From Rhizobium rosettiformans (GTDB lineage: Bacteria > Pseudomonadota > Alphaproteobacteria > Rhizobiales > Rhizobiaceae), in assembly GCF_016806065.1 (NCBI RefSeq), contig NZ_CP032405.1:690001-754000 (forward strand): 64,000 nucleotides of DNA. Reading direction: 5' to 3'. Positions 16,979 through 24,847 of this stretch are shown here, piece by piece. Positions within the stretch are counted from its first letter, which is position 1. Every line of letters begins with the position of its first letter. Under the pieces are notes generated by a model, which searched no databases, was not told the origin of the DNA, and saw nothing but the letters and a program-made list of their open reading frames with translations. The position numbers and the translations under genes are program-made.

Positions 16979-18694
16979 TTGACAGACGGGACAACAGCGG
17001 TGGTGGACATTTCGGCTTCGAGGGCGCGTGATCGAAAAACGCTGCCTCATTTTCTTTCGTCGCCAATCACTTGGCTCTGGCTAACGGTCGCCGCGGTTCT
17101 CGCCCTGCTGACACTCCCGCTCGCCGTGCCGATCGGCCCGATGTACTGGGACACCTATATCTATCTGGATGCCGCACAGCGCATCCGAATGGGCCAGATC
17201 CCGAGCCTCGACTTTTCCACGCCCGTGGGCGCTTTGGGCTACTACCTCTTCGCCTGGGGCCTGGATCTCCTCCCGCGAGCGCAACCGCTTCTTCTCGTGC
17301 AATGGTCACAGCTTGCGGTCACTGCACCGCTGATGACGCTGGTGCTCATCGACGCCGAAAAGAAAAGCCGCGCTGTGGCGTTCCTCCTGCTGATCCCCTT
17401 TCTCGTCTTTGCCGCCTTCCCGGCCAATGCCCAATTCTTCCATTCCTATCCGGGCCTTGACGGCTTTGGCATCTACAACCGGCAAACCTCGCTTCTCCTC
17501 TATGTCCTGACATCAGGCCTCGTTTTCATGCGCGGCGGCCCGCGCTTTGCGCTCTTCTGCGCCCTGGCCATGCTGGCCCTGTTTCTCACCAAGATCACAG
17601 GCTTCCTCGTCGGCGGCCTGATCGGCCTCGGCGCCGTGCTCGCCGGCCGCATTTCACTTGCCAATCTCGCACTCGCGGCAATCGCCTTTTTGCTTCCACT
17701 CGCGGTTATCGAACTCGGCACAGGGATGATCTCGGCCTACATCCGGGACATCCTCGACCTGATCGCGATGAATCAGGATGCCTTGCTTCCGCGTTTCCTG
17801 ACCGTCGCCTCGGGCAAGCTCGACGTGCTGATGCCGGCAGGTCTGCTTCTGCTGGTGATGATCTGGGCGGATCTCAACTATGCATCCGAGCCAAGACGGT
17901 TCTTCGACCGCTCCTTCTGGTGGTTCGGGATTTCCCTGCTCGGCGGAACGATCCTCGAGACGCAGAACACGGGCAGCCAGGAATTCATCTTCATCTGGCC
18001 GGTTCTGCTGATGGCCTATGACCGACTGCCGCAAGTGGTCGACCGGACGAAGATAGCCTTTCTCGTGCTGGCCGCCTTCTGCACCGTCCCGACACTCAGC
18101 AAGGTCGCACACAAGACCCTGCGATCGGTCGCGGTCGCTCCAACCTATGTAACGCCGGATGTTCCTCTGCTGCGGAATATGCAGCAGGTCTCGACCCGCA
18201 AGGACGTGATGGAGCGAGCCGTGTTGCTGGAGAACCATTACGCCACCCAGGGCGCGGCATATATTGACCTCGCAAACCAGGGACAACTGCCGAGCTGGCA
18301 ACTCTACAGCGAGCTCGACTATCAAACCTACTGGATCATTTCCGCCGACATCCTGGTCAAAGCGCTGCTGCAGTTCGAGACCGATAACCAGATCCGCCTG
18401 CAAAGTCTGATGACCCTTGATTTCGTCAATCCATTTCCCTGGATCCTCGACCGCGACGCGACCCGCAAGATCCAGATCGGGGCAGACCCTTTCCGAACCG
18501 TAAGACAGGTTTCATCCGAAGCACTGAAAGCGGTTCAAGCGACCGACGGCGTACTTCGCCCGAAATGCCCTGTCACGACCGGGCGGCGGATGCTTGAGGA
18601 ACGTTATGCGCAAGCGCTCGCCGGACGCCAGGTGGTCGCACTCGACCCTTGCTGGGATCTCCTGCTGCGTCCGGGCATCTTAAAGGCCCAATAA
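16979..18694 (+). CDS. polytopic membrane protein, GT-C glycosyltransferase-like
   Basis: A 571-residue protein with roughly ten hydrophobic segments between residues 30 and 375, followed by a soluble C-terminal part of about 190 residues. After the first helix comes a loop with MYWDTYIYLDAAQRIRMG. An acidic residue in the first large loop is the catalytic hallmark of GT-C enzymes that use polyprenyl-phosphate sugars. I do not recognise a closer family. It lies next to, and convergent with, the operon that may make a polyprenyl-phosphate pentose, so it is a candidate transferase for that donor. The start is uncertain: TTG at 16979, or GTG at 17000/17003. Confidence 0.6.
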   Translation: MTDGTTAVVDISASRARDRKTLPHFLSSPITWLWLTVAAVLALLTLPLAVPIGPMYWDTYIYLDAAQRIRMGQIPSLDFSTPVGALGYYLFAWGLDLLPRAQPLLLVQWSQLAVTAPLMTLVLIDAEKKSRAVAFLLLIPFLVFAAFPANAQFFHSYPGLDGFGIYNRQTSLLLYVLTSGLVFMRGGPRFALFCALAMLALFLTKITGFLVGGLIGLGAVLAGRISLANLALAAIAFLLPLAVIELGTGMISAYIRDILDLIAMNQDALLPRFLTVASGKLDVLMPAGLLLLVMIWADLNYASEPRRFFDRSFWWFGISLLGGTILETQNTGSQEFIFIWPVLLMAYDRLPQVVDRTKIAFLVLAAFCTVPTLSKVAHKTLRSVAVAPTYVTPDVPLLRNMQQVSTRKDVMERAVLLENHYATQGAAYIDLANQGQLPSWQLYSELDYQTYWIISADILVKALLQFETDNQIRLQSLMTLDFVNPFPWILDRDATRKIQIGADPFRTVRQVSSEALKAVQATDGVLRPKCPVTTGRRMLEERYAQALAGRQVVALDPCWDLLLRPGILKAQ

Positions 18695-18718
18695 AAAGGC
18701 CGGGCAAGAGGCCCGGCC
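18693..18718 (-). terminator. terminator of the pentose-lipid operon
   Basis: GGCCGGGC (18698-18705) and GCCCGGCC (18711-18718) pair around a five-base loop. Read on the minus strand the stem ends in five T (18697-18693). It is 24 bases past the aminotransferase stop codon and touches the stop of the convergent membrane protein gene. Confidence 0.85.
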
Positions 18719-18742
18719 GGCAGGCGTTCATGGTCGAGGCTT

Positions 18743-20206
18743 TCATTTCACCTGAGCGGTGACGAAATCCTTCACGATCCTGATGATGCCGCGTGACATC
18801 ACCTCATCCAGCGCCGCGATGAACTGGTCGACATGTTCGCGTTCGCAGATCAGCGGCGGCTCAAGCCGGATGACATTGCGGTTGTACTCGGTGAAGGCGA
18901 CGAGCACGCCGTGATCACGCAGCAGATGGCTGCCGATGAAGCCGGGCAACGAGCCCTTGAGCTTGTCGTCGAGCATCGCGATGACCGGACGGAGCACCAG
19001 CGGCATGGTCTGCGAGAAGTCGTGGAATTCGAGACCGACCATCATGCCCTGACCACGAACTTCCTTGATCAGGCTCGGATAGCGAGTCTGCAGGGTCCGG
19101 AGCTGATCAAGCAGGTAGTCGCCGACCTCTGCCGTGCGGTCGATCAGACCCTCGTCATAGAGGACGTTGAGCGCCTCGATCGAGGTAATGCAGGCCTCGC
19201 CGATGCCGCCGAAGGTCGCCATGGCATGGATCATCGCCGTCTTCGGCGTGCCATAGGCTTTCATGTAGACCTCGCGTCGGGCAATCATCGCCGCCATCGC
19301 CGTCTTGCCGCCGCCAAGCGACTTGGCAAGGGCCGTGACATCAGGCACGACGCCATAGTGTTCGAACGCATAGAACTTGCCGGTACGGCCGAGACCGCAC
19401 TGGACTTCGTCGGCAACCCAGAGCACGCCATACTGGTCGCAGAGCTGGCGTAGCTTCTGCCAGAAAGCCGCATCCGCCTGGATGATGCCGCCGCCGCCCT
19501 GGACGGTTTCGAGCACGATGACACCGATCTCCGGATCGCTGCGGAAGGCGTTCTCGATGGCTTCGATATCGCCGAACGGCACGCGAACGGTGTTGTCGAC
19601 GAGCTTGAACTGACCACGATAGAGCGAGCCGTCGGTGATCGAGAGCACGCCCTTTGTCTTGCCGTGGAAAGAGTTCTCGGCATAGACGACCTTCGGCTTC
19701 TGCGGGCCAGCGGCACGTTCAGCCACCTTGATTGCAGCCTCCATGGCTTCCGATCCGGACGAGCCGAGAAAGACCATGTCGAGATCACCCGGCGAGCAGG
19801 CTGCCAGATTATGGGCGAGCGCCGTCGCATATTGCGACATGAAGGCGATCGCGATCTCGTGGCGCTTCTCGTCCTGGAAGGTCTTGCGCGCCTCAATGAT
19901 GCGCGGGTGGTTATGGCCGAAGGCCAAGGAGCCGAAGCCGCCGAAGAAGTCGAGGATCTTCCGGCCGTTCTGATCGTAGTAATACATGCCCTCGGCACGC
20001 TCGACCTTGATCTTGTGGAAGCCGAGCAACTTCATGAAATGCAGCTGGCCGGGATTGAGGTGCTGCGTGAAGAGGTCGGTCATCTGCGGAAGGTCAAGCG
20101 CCTTGGCCTGGTCGACCGACAGAAGCTTCGGCTTTTCGGTCTTGACGCGCGGCGCCTTTGCCGCATCGAGGGTCGGCTGTTCGTTCAGTCTGACTGCAGT
20201 ATTCAT
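18743..20206 (-). CDS. class III aminotransferase in the pentose-lipid operon
   Basis: PLP-dependent enzyme of 487 residues, last gene of a five-gene minus-strand operon. Seen are the GSSGSEAMEAAIKVAER phosphate site, the ring-binding Asp in VADEVQCGLGRTGKF and the Schiff-base lysine in TALAKSLGGGK. It has about 40 extra residues before the usual fold. The start at 20206 follows GAGGAGAC. Annotation by similarity would call it an acetylornithine or 4-aminobutyrate aminotransferase. Its position ten bases after an epimerase and downstream of UbiA and DprE1-like genes instead suggests amination of a sugar or of a small acceptor used on the glycan. The substrate cannot be read from the sequence. 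Confidence 0.85.
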   Translation of the reverse strand: MNTAVRLNEQPTLDAAKAPRVKTEKPKLLSVDQAKALDLPQMTDLFTQHLNPGQLHFMKLLGFHKIKVERAEGMYYYDQNGRKILDFFGGFGSLAFGHNHPRIIEARKTFQDEKRHEIAIAFMSQYATALAHNLAACSPGDLDMVFLGSSGSEAMEAAIKVAERAAGPQKPKVVYAENSFHGKTKGVLSITDGSLYRGQFKLVDNTVRVPFGDIEAIENAFRSDPEIGVIVLETVQGGGGIIQADAAFWQKLRQLCDQYGVLWVADEVQCGLGRTGKFYAFEHYGVVPDVTALAKSLGGGKTAMAAMIARREVYMKAYGTPKTAMIHAMATFGGIGEACITSIEALNVLYDEGLIDRTAEVGDYLLDQLRTLQTRYPSLIKEVRGQGMMVGLEFHDFSQTMPLVLRPVIAMLDDKLKGSLPGFIGSHLLRDHGVLVAFTEYNRNVIRLEPPLICEREHVDQFIAALDEVMSRGIIRIVKDFVTAQVK

Positions 20207-20216
20207 CACTGTCTCC

Positions 20217-21227
20217 TCACGCAGCCTTCGATGCTGCGGCCTGGGGTTCAAGACGGCCTTCGACCGATTTCCGGTATTCGCTATAGGCTGCGATCAGCAT
20301 GTCCTCGTCGCGATACTGCGGCACCCAGCCGAGTTCGCGTTCGCCCTTGGACACGTCGAGAATGCACATCTCGTCGGCGATCAGATATTGCTCCGGGTCC
20401 ATCAGCGGCATGTTGAGAAGGTCGAGGAAATCGAGCGTGCGCTTGACCGCCCAGGCGGGCGTCGGCACCAGGATCGACTTCGAGCCGGCATGTTTGACCA
20501 GATCGCCAAGCAGCTTCTTTACCGGTGGCGGATTGAGAGAGCCGAGATTGTAGACCTCGTTCGGCACGCCAGCCTTGTAGGCGGCGTGCGCCGCCGATGC
20601 GCAATCGAACACCGAGATGAACTGATAGGGGTTCTTGCCCGAGCCGATCATCGGCACCGGCAGATTGTTGTCGATCAACTTGAAGAGCTTGGCGAGAATG
20701 CCGAGACGCCCCGGACCGATGATCAGACGCGGGCGAAACAGGCTGACATTCATGCCGCGCTTGCGCCAGTCGGCCGCCAGTTCCTCGGTCTTCAGCTTGG
20801 AAAGCCCGTACTCGCCGAGCGGCTTGCACGGATGGTCCTCCGTCTGCGGCCAGCTATAGGTATGGCCATAGACCATGTCGGTGGTGAAATGCACCAGCGA
20901 CTTCGCGCCGGCCGCATCCATCGCCTTGATGATGTTTTCAGTGCCGTAGTAATTGACCGGGAAGAAGAAGTCGTGCCGCTTGGCGCGCACCTGGATCGGC
21001 GACAGCATCTTGGCGGACAAGTTGTAGACCATGTCGTCGGCGCCGATGCCGAGCTTCCGGATCGAATCCGGATCCGTGACATCCGTCGGGACGAAGCGTG
21101 CATCGCGATAATGCGGCAGGTCGCTCTTCACGATGTCGGCGACCACGACCTCGTGCCCGTCGGCGAGCAGTCTGGGTGCCAGATAGCGACCAACGAAGCC
21201 GTCTCCACCGAAGATGATGTGTTTCAT
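20217..21227 (-). CDS. NAD-dependent epimerase/dehydratase (extended SDR)
   Basis: A 336-residue extended short-chain dehydrogenase with the nucleotide site GGDGFVGRYLAPRL at residues 7-20 and the catalytic pair YGLSK near residue 140, preceded by FTTDMVYG. Such enzymes act on nucleotide sugars or similar hydroxyl carbons. In this operon it follows a DprE1-like oxidase, so it could supply the reduction that mycobacteria perform with DprE2. DprE2 is a shorter classical SDR of about 250 residues, so this would be a substitute, not an orthologue. An ordinary nucleotide-sugar epimerase is the simpler alternative. Confidence 0.82.
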   Translation of the reverse strand: MKHIIFGGDGFVGRYLAPRLLADGHEVVVADIVKSDLPHYRDARFVPTDVTDPDSIRKLGIGADDMVYNLSAKMLSPIQVRAKRHDFFFPVNYYGTENIIKAMDAAGAKSLVHFTTDMVYGHTYSWPQTEDHPCKPLGEYGLSKLKTEELAADWRKRGMNVSLFRPRLIIGPGRLGILAKLFKLIDNNLPVPMIGSGKNPYQFISVFDCASAAHAAYKAGVPNEVYNLGSLNPPPVKKLLGDLVKHAGSKSILVPTPAWAVKRTLDFLDLLNMPLMDPEQYLIADEMCILDVSKGERELGWVPQYRDEDMLIAAYSEYRKSVEGRLEPQAAASKAA

Positions 21228-21281
21228 GTTCTAAACCCCGTTTTCTTCTTGGTTTTTTGTCGTGTCAGATTGGTTTGAAGC

Positions 21282-21704
21282 TCAGGTCTCGACCGCCTTC
21301 GCGATCGAGCTGTCTTCCGCAGTTTTCGTGCTGCTGCTGCCGCTTTGGGCAATCAGGACGGTGCCGATGCAGATGAAGGCGATGCCGGCAATCTTCAGTG
21401 TGCCGATCTCCTCCTTGAAGAGCAGCCAGGCGCAGAGCGCGACAGCGACATAGGCAAGGCTGAGGAAGGGATAGGCGAAGGAAAGATCGACCTTCGAGAG
21501 CACGTAGAGATGCGAGGCCATCGACACCACGAACATGGCAAGACCGAAGAAGACCCAGGGATTGAACAGGATCTGGAAGATCCGTTGGATCATAGTATCG
21601 GCCGAGAAGCTGATCGGTCCAAGCGTGATCATGCCGTATTTCAGCATCAGCTGGGCGGCTGCATTGGTCATCACCGTGAACAGGATGAAGGGGATGTATT
21701 TCAT
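21282..21704 (-). CDS. small EamA/SMR-type membrane transporter
   Basis: A 140-residue protein with four predicted membrane helices, starting MKYIPFILFTVMTNAAAQL and containing SFAYPFLSLAYVAVALCAW in the third helix. It resembles small multidrug resistance-like halves such as ArnE/ArnF, which flip undecaprenyl-phosphate aminoarabinose across the inner membrane. Placed between a DprE1-like gene (34 bases) and an epimerase gene (54 bases), a lipid-linked sugar flippase is the most sensible role. The Ser/Thr-rich tail after residue 122 is not part of the fold. Drug export is the alternative. Confidence 0.72.
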   Translation of the reverse strand: MKYIPFILFTVMTNAAAQLMLKYGMITLGPISFSADTMIQRIFQILFNPWVFFGLAMFVVSMASHLYVLSKVDLSFAYPFLSLAYVAVALCAWLLFKEEIGTLKIAGIAFICIGTVLIAQSGSSSTKTAEDSSIAKAVET

Positions 21705-21738
21705 GATGTCCTCTCGTAGGATGGTCTGGCCGGTCTCG

Positions 21739-23067
21739 TCATGAGCGCGGTGAATTCAGTGCGGCGCGTTGCCAGAAGTTTGATGAGAACCCCGGATCGC
21801 GCCACGTCTCGAGTTCGGACCAGTTGGGAAAGCCGGCCTTGAAGGTGGCCGGGCTCATCCGCTGGTCCTTGTAGGGATTGACCCGCCCTCCGGCATTGAT
21901 CGTGAGGCGGTCGAGTGTCTCAAGAAGCGCAAGCGTCCGCGCTCCGCGGTTGGGAAAGTCCATGGTCAGCGTGTAGCCCGGTCGCGGGAAAGACAGGAGA
22001 CCGAGAGAACTGATATCGCCGAAACGCTTCAACACTGTCAGGAAGGAGGCGTGACCAGCATCCCGGCTCGCCTGGAGCAACAGCGGGATCGTCTGCCGTG
22101 CGGCTTCGAACGGAATGACGCTCTGATGCTGGAAAAGGCCACGCGGACCATAGAGCCTGTTCCAGTGACCGATACCGTCGAGGGGATAGAAGAAGCTGCC
22201 GTAGCTCGCCCGGTGCATGCCGTGTTTCCGGCTCTTCGCGGCGAAATAGGCTGCGTTGAAAGCCGAAAGGCTGAGGCGGTTGAGGGCCGAGAATGGAAGA
22301 TCGAAGGGGACGGACAAACGGCTGGCCCGCGTCGCGACCTCCCGATTGCCATTGTCGGAATGATTGCCGGTGATCAGCACGCCGCGCCCGGCGGAACGAC
22401 CAGCAGCCAACTGGTCGACCCAGGCCACCGCATATTCGTTGATCCGGTCGGCCTCTTCGGCCCGATCGAAGTAGTCGTCAAGATTGGCAAAGGCGACGAC
22501 CTCTTCGTCAACATCCAGCGAAGACACACGCATCAGCTTGAGCCGTACGCGGGTGATGATCCCGGTCAGTCCCATGCCGCCGATCGTCGCGGCAAACAGA
22601 CGTGGATTGCTCATTGCCGAACAATGATGGCTTTCGCCGTCGGAACGGAGAAGCTCGAAACTCTCCACATGGCAGCCAAACGTGCCGCGCAGATGGTGGT
22701 TCTTGCCGTGGACATCGTTGGCGATGGCCCCGCCGAGCGTCACATGGCGCGTCCCCGGCGTCACCGGCAGGAAGAAGCCATGCGCTGCGATCAGGGCTAT
22801 GACATCCTCGAGCGTGACGCCGGATGCAGCGTCTAGGTGACCGCTTTCTGGGTCAAGCGACATATCTGCCAAGGGCGCACGCATCGGCACCAGCGCGCCG
22901 CCGTCATTGTGACAGCTGTCCCCATAGGACCGACCATTGCCGAACGGGAGAAGCGTCAAACCAGCGCCATCCGCTGAGCCCCGCAATCTCGCGAGGGCGT
23001 CTGCCACCGGCAACGCCATGCGCTGGCGCCGATCGACTCTTCCGAAGCTATCAAAAGCCCCCAGCAT
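21739..23067 (-). CDS. DprE1-like FAD oxidoreductase
   Basis: A 442-residue vanillyl-alcohol-oxidase-type flavoprotein. The FAD domain shows FGNGRSYGDSCHN near residue 45 and GGAIANDVHGKNHH near residue 115, both typical of DprE1, which oxidises the 2'-hydroxyl of decaprenylphosphoryl ribose. The C-terminal block LLSFPRPGYTLTMDFPN and GGRVNPYKDQR aligns with the DprE1 active site as I remember it: the essential lysine (418 in M. tuberculosis) is kept, while the cysteine hit by benzothiazinones (387) is Thr here. The ATG at 23067 overlaps the stop of the UbiA gene by one base; a GTG three bases earlier is equally possible. Confidence 0.85.
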   Translation of the reverse strand: MLGAFDSFGRVDRRQRMALPVADALARLRGSADGAGLTLLPFGNGRSYGDSCHNDGGALVPMRAPLADMSLDPESGHLDAASGVTLEDVIALIAAHGFFLPVTPGTRHVTLGGAIANDVHGKNHHLRGTFGCHVESFELLRSDGESHHCSAMSNPRLFAATIGGMGLTGIITRVRLKLMRVSSLDVDEEVVAFANLDDYFDRAEEADRINEYAVAWVDQLAAGRSAGRGVLITGNHSDNGNREVATRASRLSVPFDLPFSALNRLSLSAFNAAYFAAKSRKHGMHRASYGSFFYPLDGIGHWNRLYGPRGLFQHQSVIPFEAARQTIPLLLQASRDAGHASFLTVLKRFGDISSLGLLSFPRPGYTLTMDFPNRGARTLALLETLDRLTINAGGRVNPYKDQRMSPATFKAGFPNWSELETWRDPGFSSNFWQRAALNSPRS

Positions 23068-24506
23068 CACACCATCCCGGCTGCGATGAGGAGCACCGCG
23101 CCAATTGCGATGAAAATCTGACTACGCCAGTCCAAGGCAATGAACACGACGGGATCGTCGTTCATTTCCCGGCGATGGGCGAGCACCCAGACGCGCATGT
23201 TGATGTAGAGCACGATCGGCACCAGCGGCCAGATCAGCCACGGCTCGGAATAGAGGTTACCGACGACGTCGCTGTTGATGTAGAGCGCGAGAACAAGCGC
23301 GGCCGTGAAGCCGGACGAGACGCCGCTCTGGCCCACAATGCCGATGTCTTCTGGCCTGTAACCGCGGCCAGCGATCCGTGACTGCTCCGGGGCTCCAGAA
23401 TTCTGCAGTTCGACATAGCGCTTCAGGAACGCGAGCGAGAGGAAGAAGAACAACGCAAAGGCCATCAGCCAGAAGGACATTGGGATGTTCGCCGCCAGCT
23501 TGCCGCCGAGGAGTCGCAGCGCATAGAGCCCTGCGAGGCAGATGACGTCGAGCAAAAGCATCCGCTTGATGGCCAGCGAGTAGGCCGTAGTGCTAACGAT
23601 ATAAACAGCGATAATCGCGGCGAACATCGGCGGCTGGAAGAAGCAGATCGCCGCAGCAATCGCCAGGAGTGCAGCAGAGCACGAAAGGCCGAAGGGGATC
23701 GACAGGGCACCACTGGCAAAGGGTCGATGCCGTTTGCGCGGGTGCACGCGATCGAGCGGCAGATCGATGATATCGTTGATGATGTAGATCGCCGAGGCCG
23801 ACGCCGAAAAGGCGAAAAAGGCCAGCGTCGCCGAAAACATCGTTTCGGCAATCAGGAAATCATGGGCCAGCACCGCCGGAGCGAACACCAGAAGGTTCTT
23901 CAGCCACTGATGCACCCGCAACATCTTGAGATATGTCTTGAAACTGGTGCGGGGCGCGTCGAAATGCATGGTGTCATGCGCCTGCTGGAAGCGCGAGGCC
24001 GCCCGGTCGGGCGCAACGACGACGGCGTTGCGGGCACGGTCGAAGATCGCAAGGTCAGCGCGATCATTGCCCGCATAGTCGAACCCGTATTCCCCGTATT
24101 CGTTGACCAGCGCCGAGGCTTTCGCCGCGCTGGCGAGATTGATCCCGTCGCGGGTGGCAAACACCTTCGAGAAAATCCTGAGATGCGCGGCAACAGCCTG
24201 CGCCAGCGGCTCTGCAGCAGCAGTCGCCAGGACGATCGTGCGGCCTGAAGCACGTTCCGCCCTGAGATAGTCGAGGAAGTCCTGACGATAGGGCAGCCGC
24301 GATACGTCGAGCGTTACGCGTCGGGCAAGTTCGAGTTTGAGGCGCGCCTTGCCGGCCAGCGCCCAGATCGGAAGCAGAAAGACGATGAGCGGGTTGGTCT
24401 TGAGGGCGAGAAAGATCGTCTCCCACAGAAGATCCGTCGCAATTAGCGTCCCGTCCAGATCGACCGCAAGCGGCAGATCCCGGCTTTCTTGTAATCTGGC
24501 GTCCAT
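23067..24506 (-). CDS. HAD phosphatase-UbiA prenyltransferase fusion
   Basis: A 479-residue two-domain protein, first gene of the operon. Residues 1-190 are a HAD-like domain with LAVDLDGTLIATDLLWE and a later ATAAAEPLAQAV segment. Residues 200-479 are a UbiA-type membrane domain with the first Asp-rich motif INDIIDLPLDRVHPRKRHRP and a second near YSLAIKRMLLLDVICLAG. The UbiA part resembles decaprenyl-phosphate phosphoribosyltransferase (Rv3806c type), which uses PRPP. The HAD part could remove the 5-phosphate of the product. The ATG at 24506 is chosen over an upstream TTG because the protein then begins close to the HAD fold. Confidence 0.83.
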   Translation of the reverse strand: MDARLQESRDLPLAVDLDGTLIATDLLWETIFLALKTNPLIVFLLPIWALAGKARLKLELARRVTLDVSRLPYRQDFLDYLRAERASGRTIVLATAAAEPLAQAVAAHLRIFSKVFATRDGINLASAAKASALVNEYGEYGFDYAGNDRADLAIFDRARNAVVVAPDRAASRFQQAHDTMHFDAPRTSFKTYLKMLRVHQWLKNLLVFAPAVLAHDFLIAETMFSATLAFFAFSASASAIYIINDIIDLPLDRVHPRKRHRPFASGALSIPFGLSCSAALLAIAAAICFFQPPMFAAIIAVYIVSTTAYSLAIKRMLLLDVICLAGLYALRLLGGKLAANIPMSFWLMAFALFFFLSLAFLKRYVELQNSGAPEQSRIAGRGYRPEDIGIVGQSGVSSGFTAALVLALYINSDVVGNLYSEPWLIWPLVPIVLYINMRVWVLAHRREMNDDPVVFIALDWRSQIFIAIGAVLLIAAGMV

Positions 24507-24847
24507 TCTCGCTGCACTCCCAGAACGCAATACCAATCAAAGGTGCATCGCAGCAGGCCCAATCCGGCATGCAAACAACTGAAACAAGGGAAGCACTGCG
24601 CCGTGCTTCTGATCACTTGATGCGCCCTCACCTTCGCAAGGCTGGTGTCGCCCATGACATTGAACATCTTACACGGCGGAGAGTGACGCCTGCCTTCAAC
24701 AGGCATAGCCCCCTCACGAACCTGTGAAACGCTAGGTGTCCAGGCATGAATTCGGAGTTAATGGGGTACTGAAGTGGGCGGGTTTAAAGGAATGTTCACG
24801 CCCCTAACTGAGAATAAGGTTTAAGAATTGCATCTCGAAAAAGTATC
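24507..24847. other. intergenic control region between two divergent glycan operons
   Basis: No supportable gene. The stretch has a perfect hairpin GAAGCAC (24590-24596) with GTGCTTC (24603-24609) and a small one TGCCT (24691-24695) with AGGCA (24701-24705). It is less GC-rich than its flanks towards 24840. Promoters for the UbiA operon (minus) and the glycosyltransferase pair (plus) must lie here, but I cannot place them with confidence. Confidence 0.4.

Noticed and set aside
20217..21227. Calling the SDR gene DprE2
   Set aside because: It is an extended SDR of 336 residues, while DprE2 is a shorter classical SDR. A similar role is possible but orthology is not supported.
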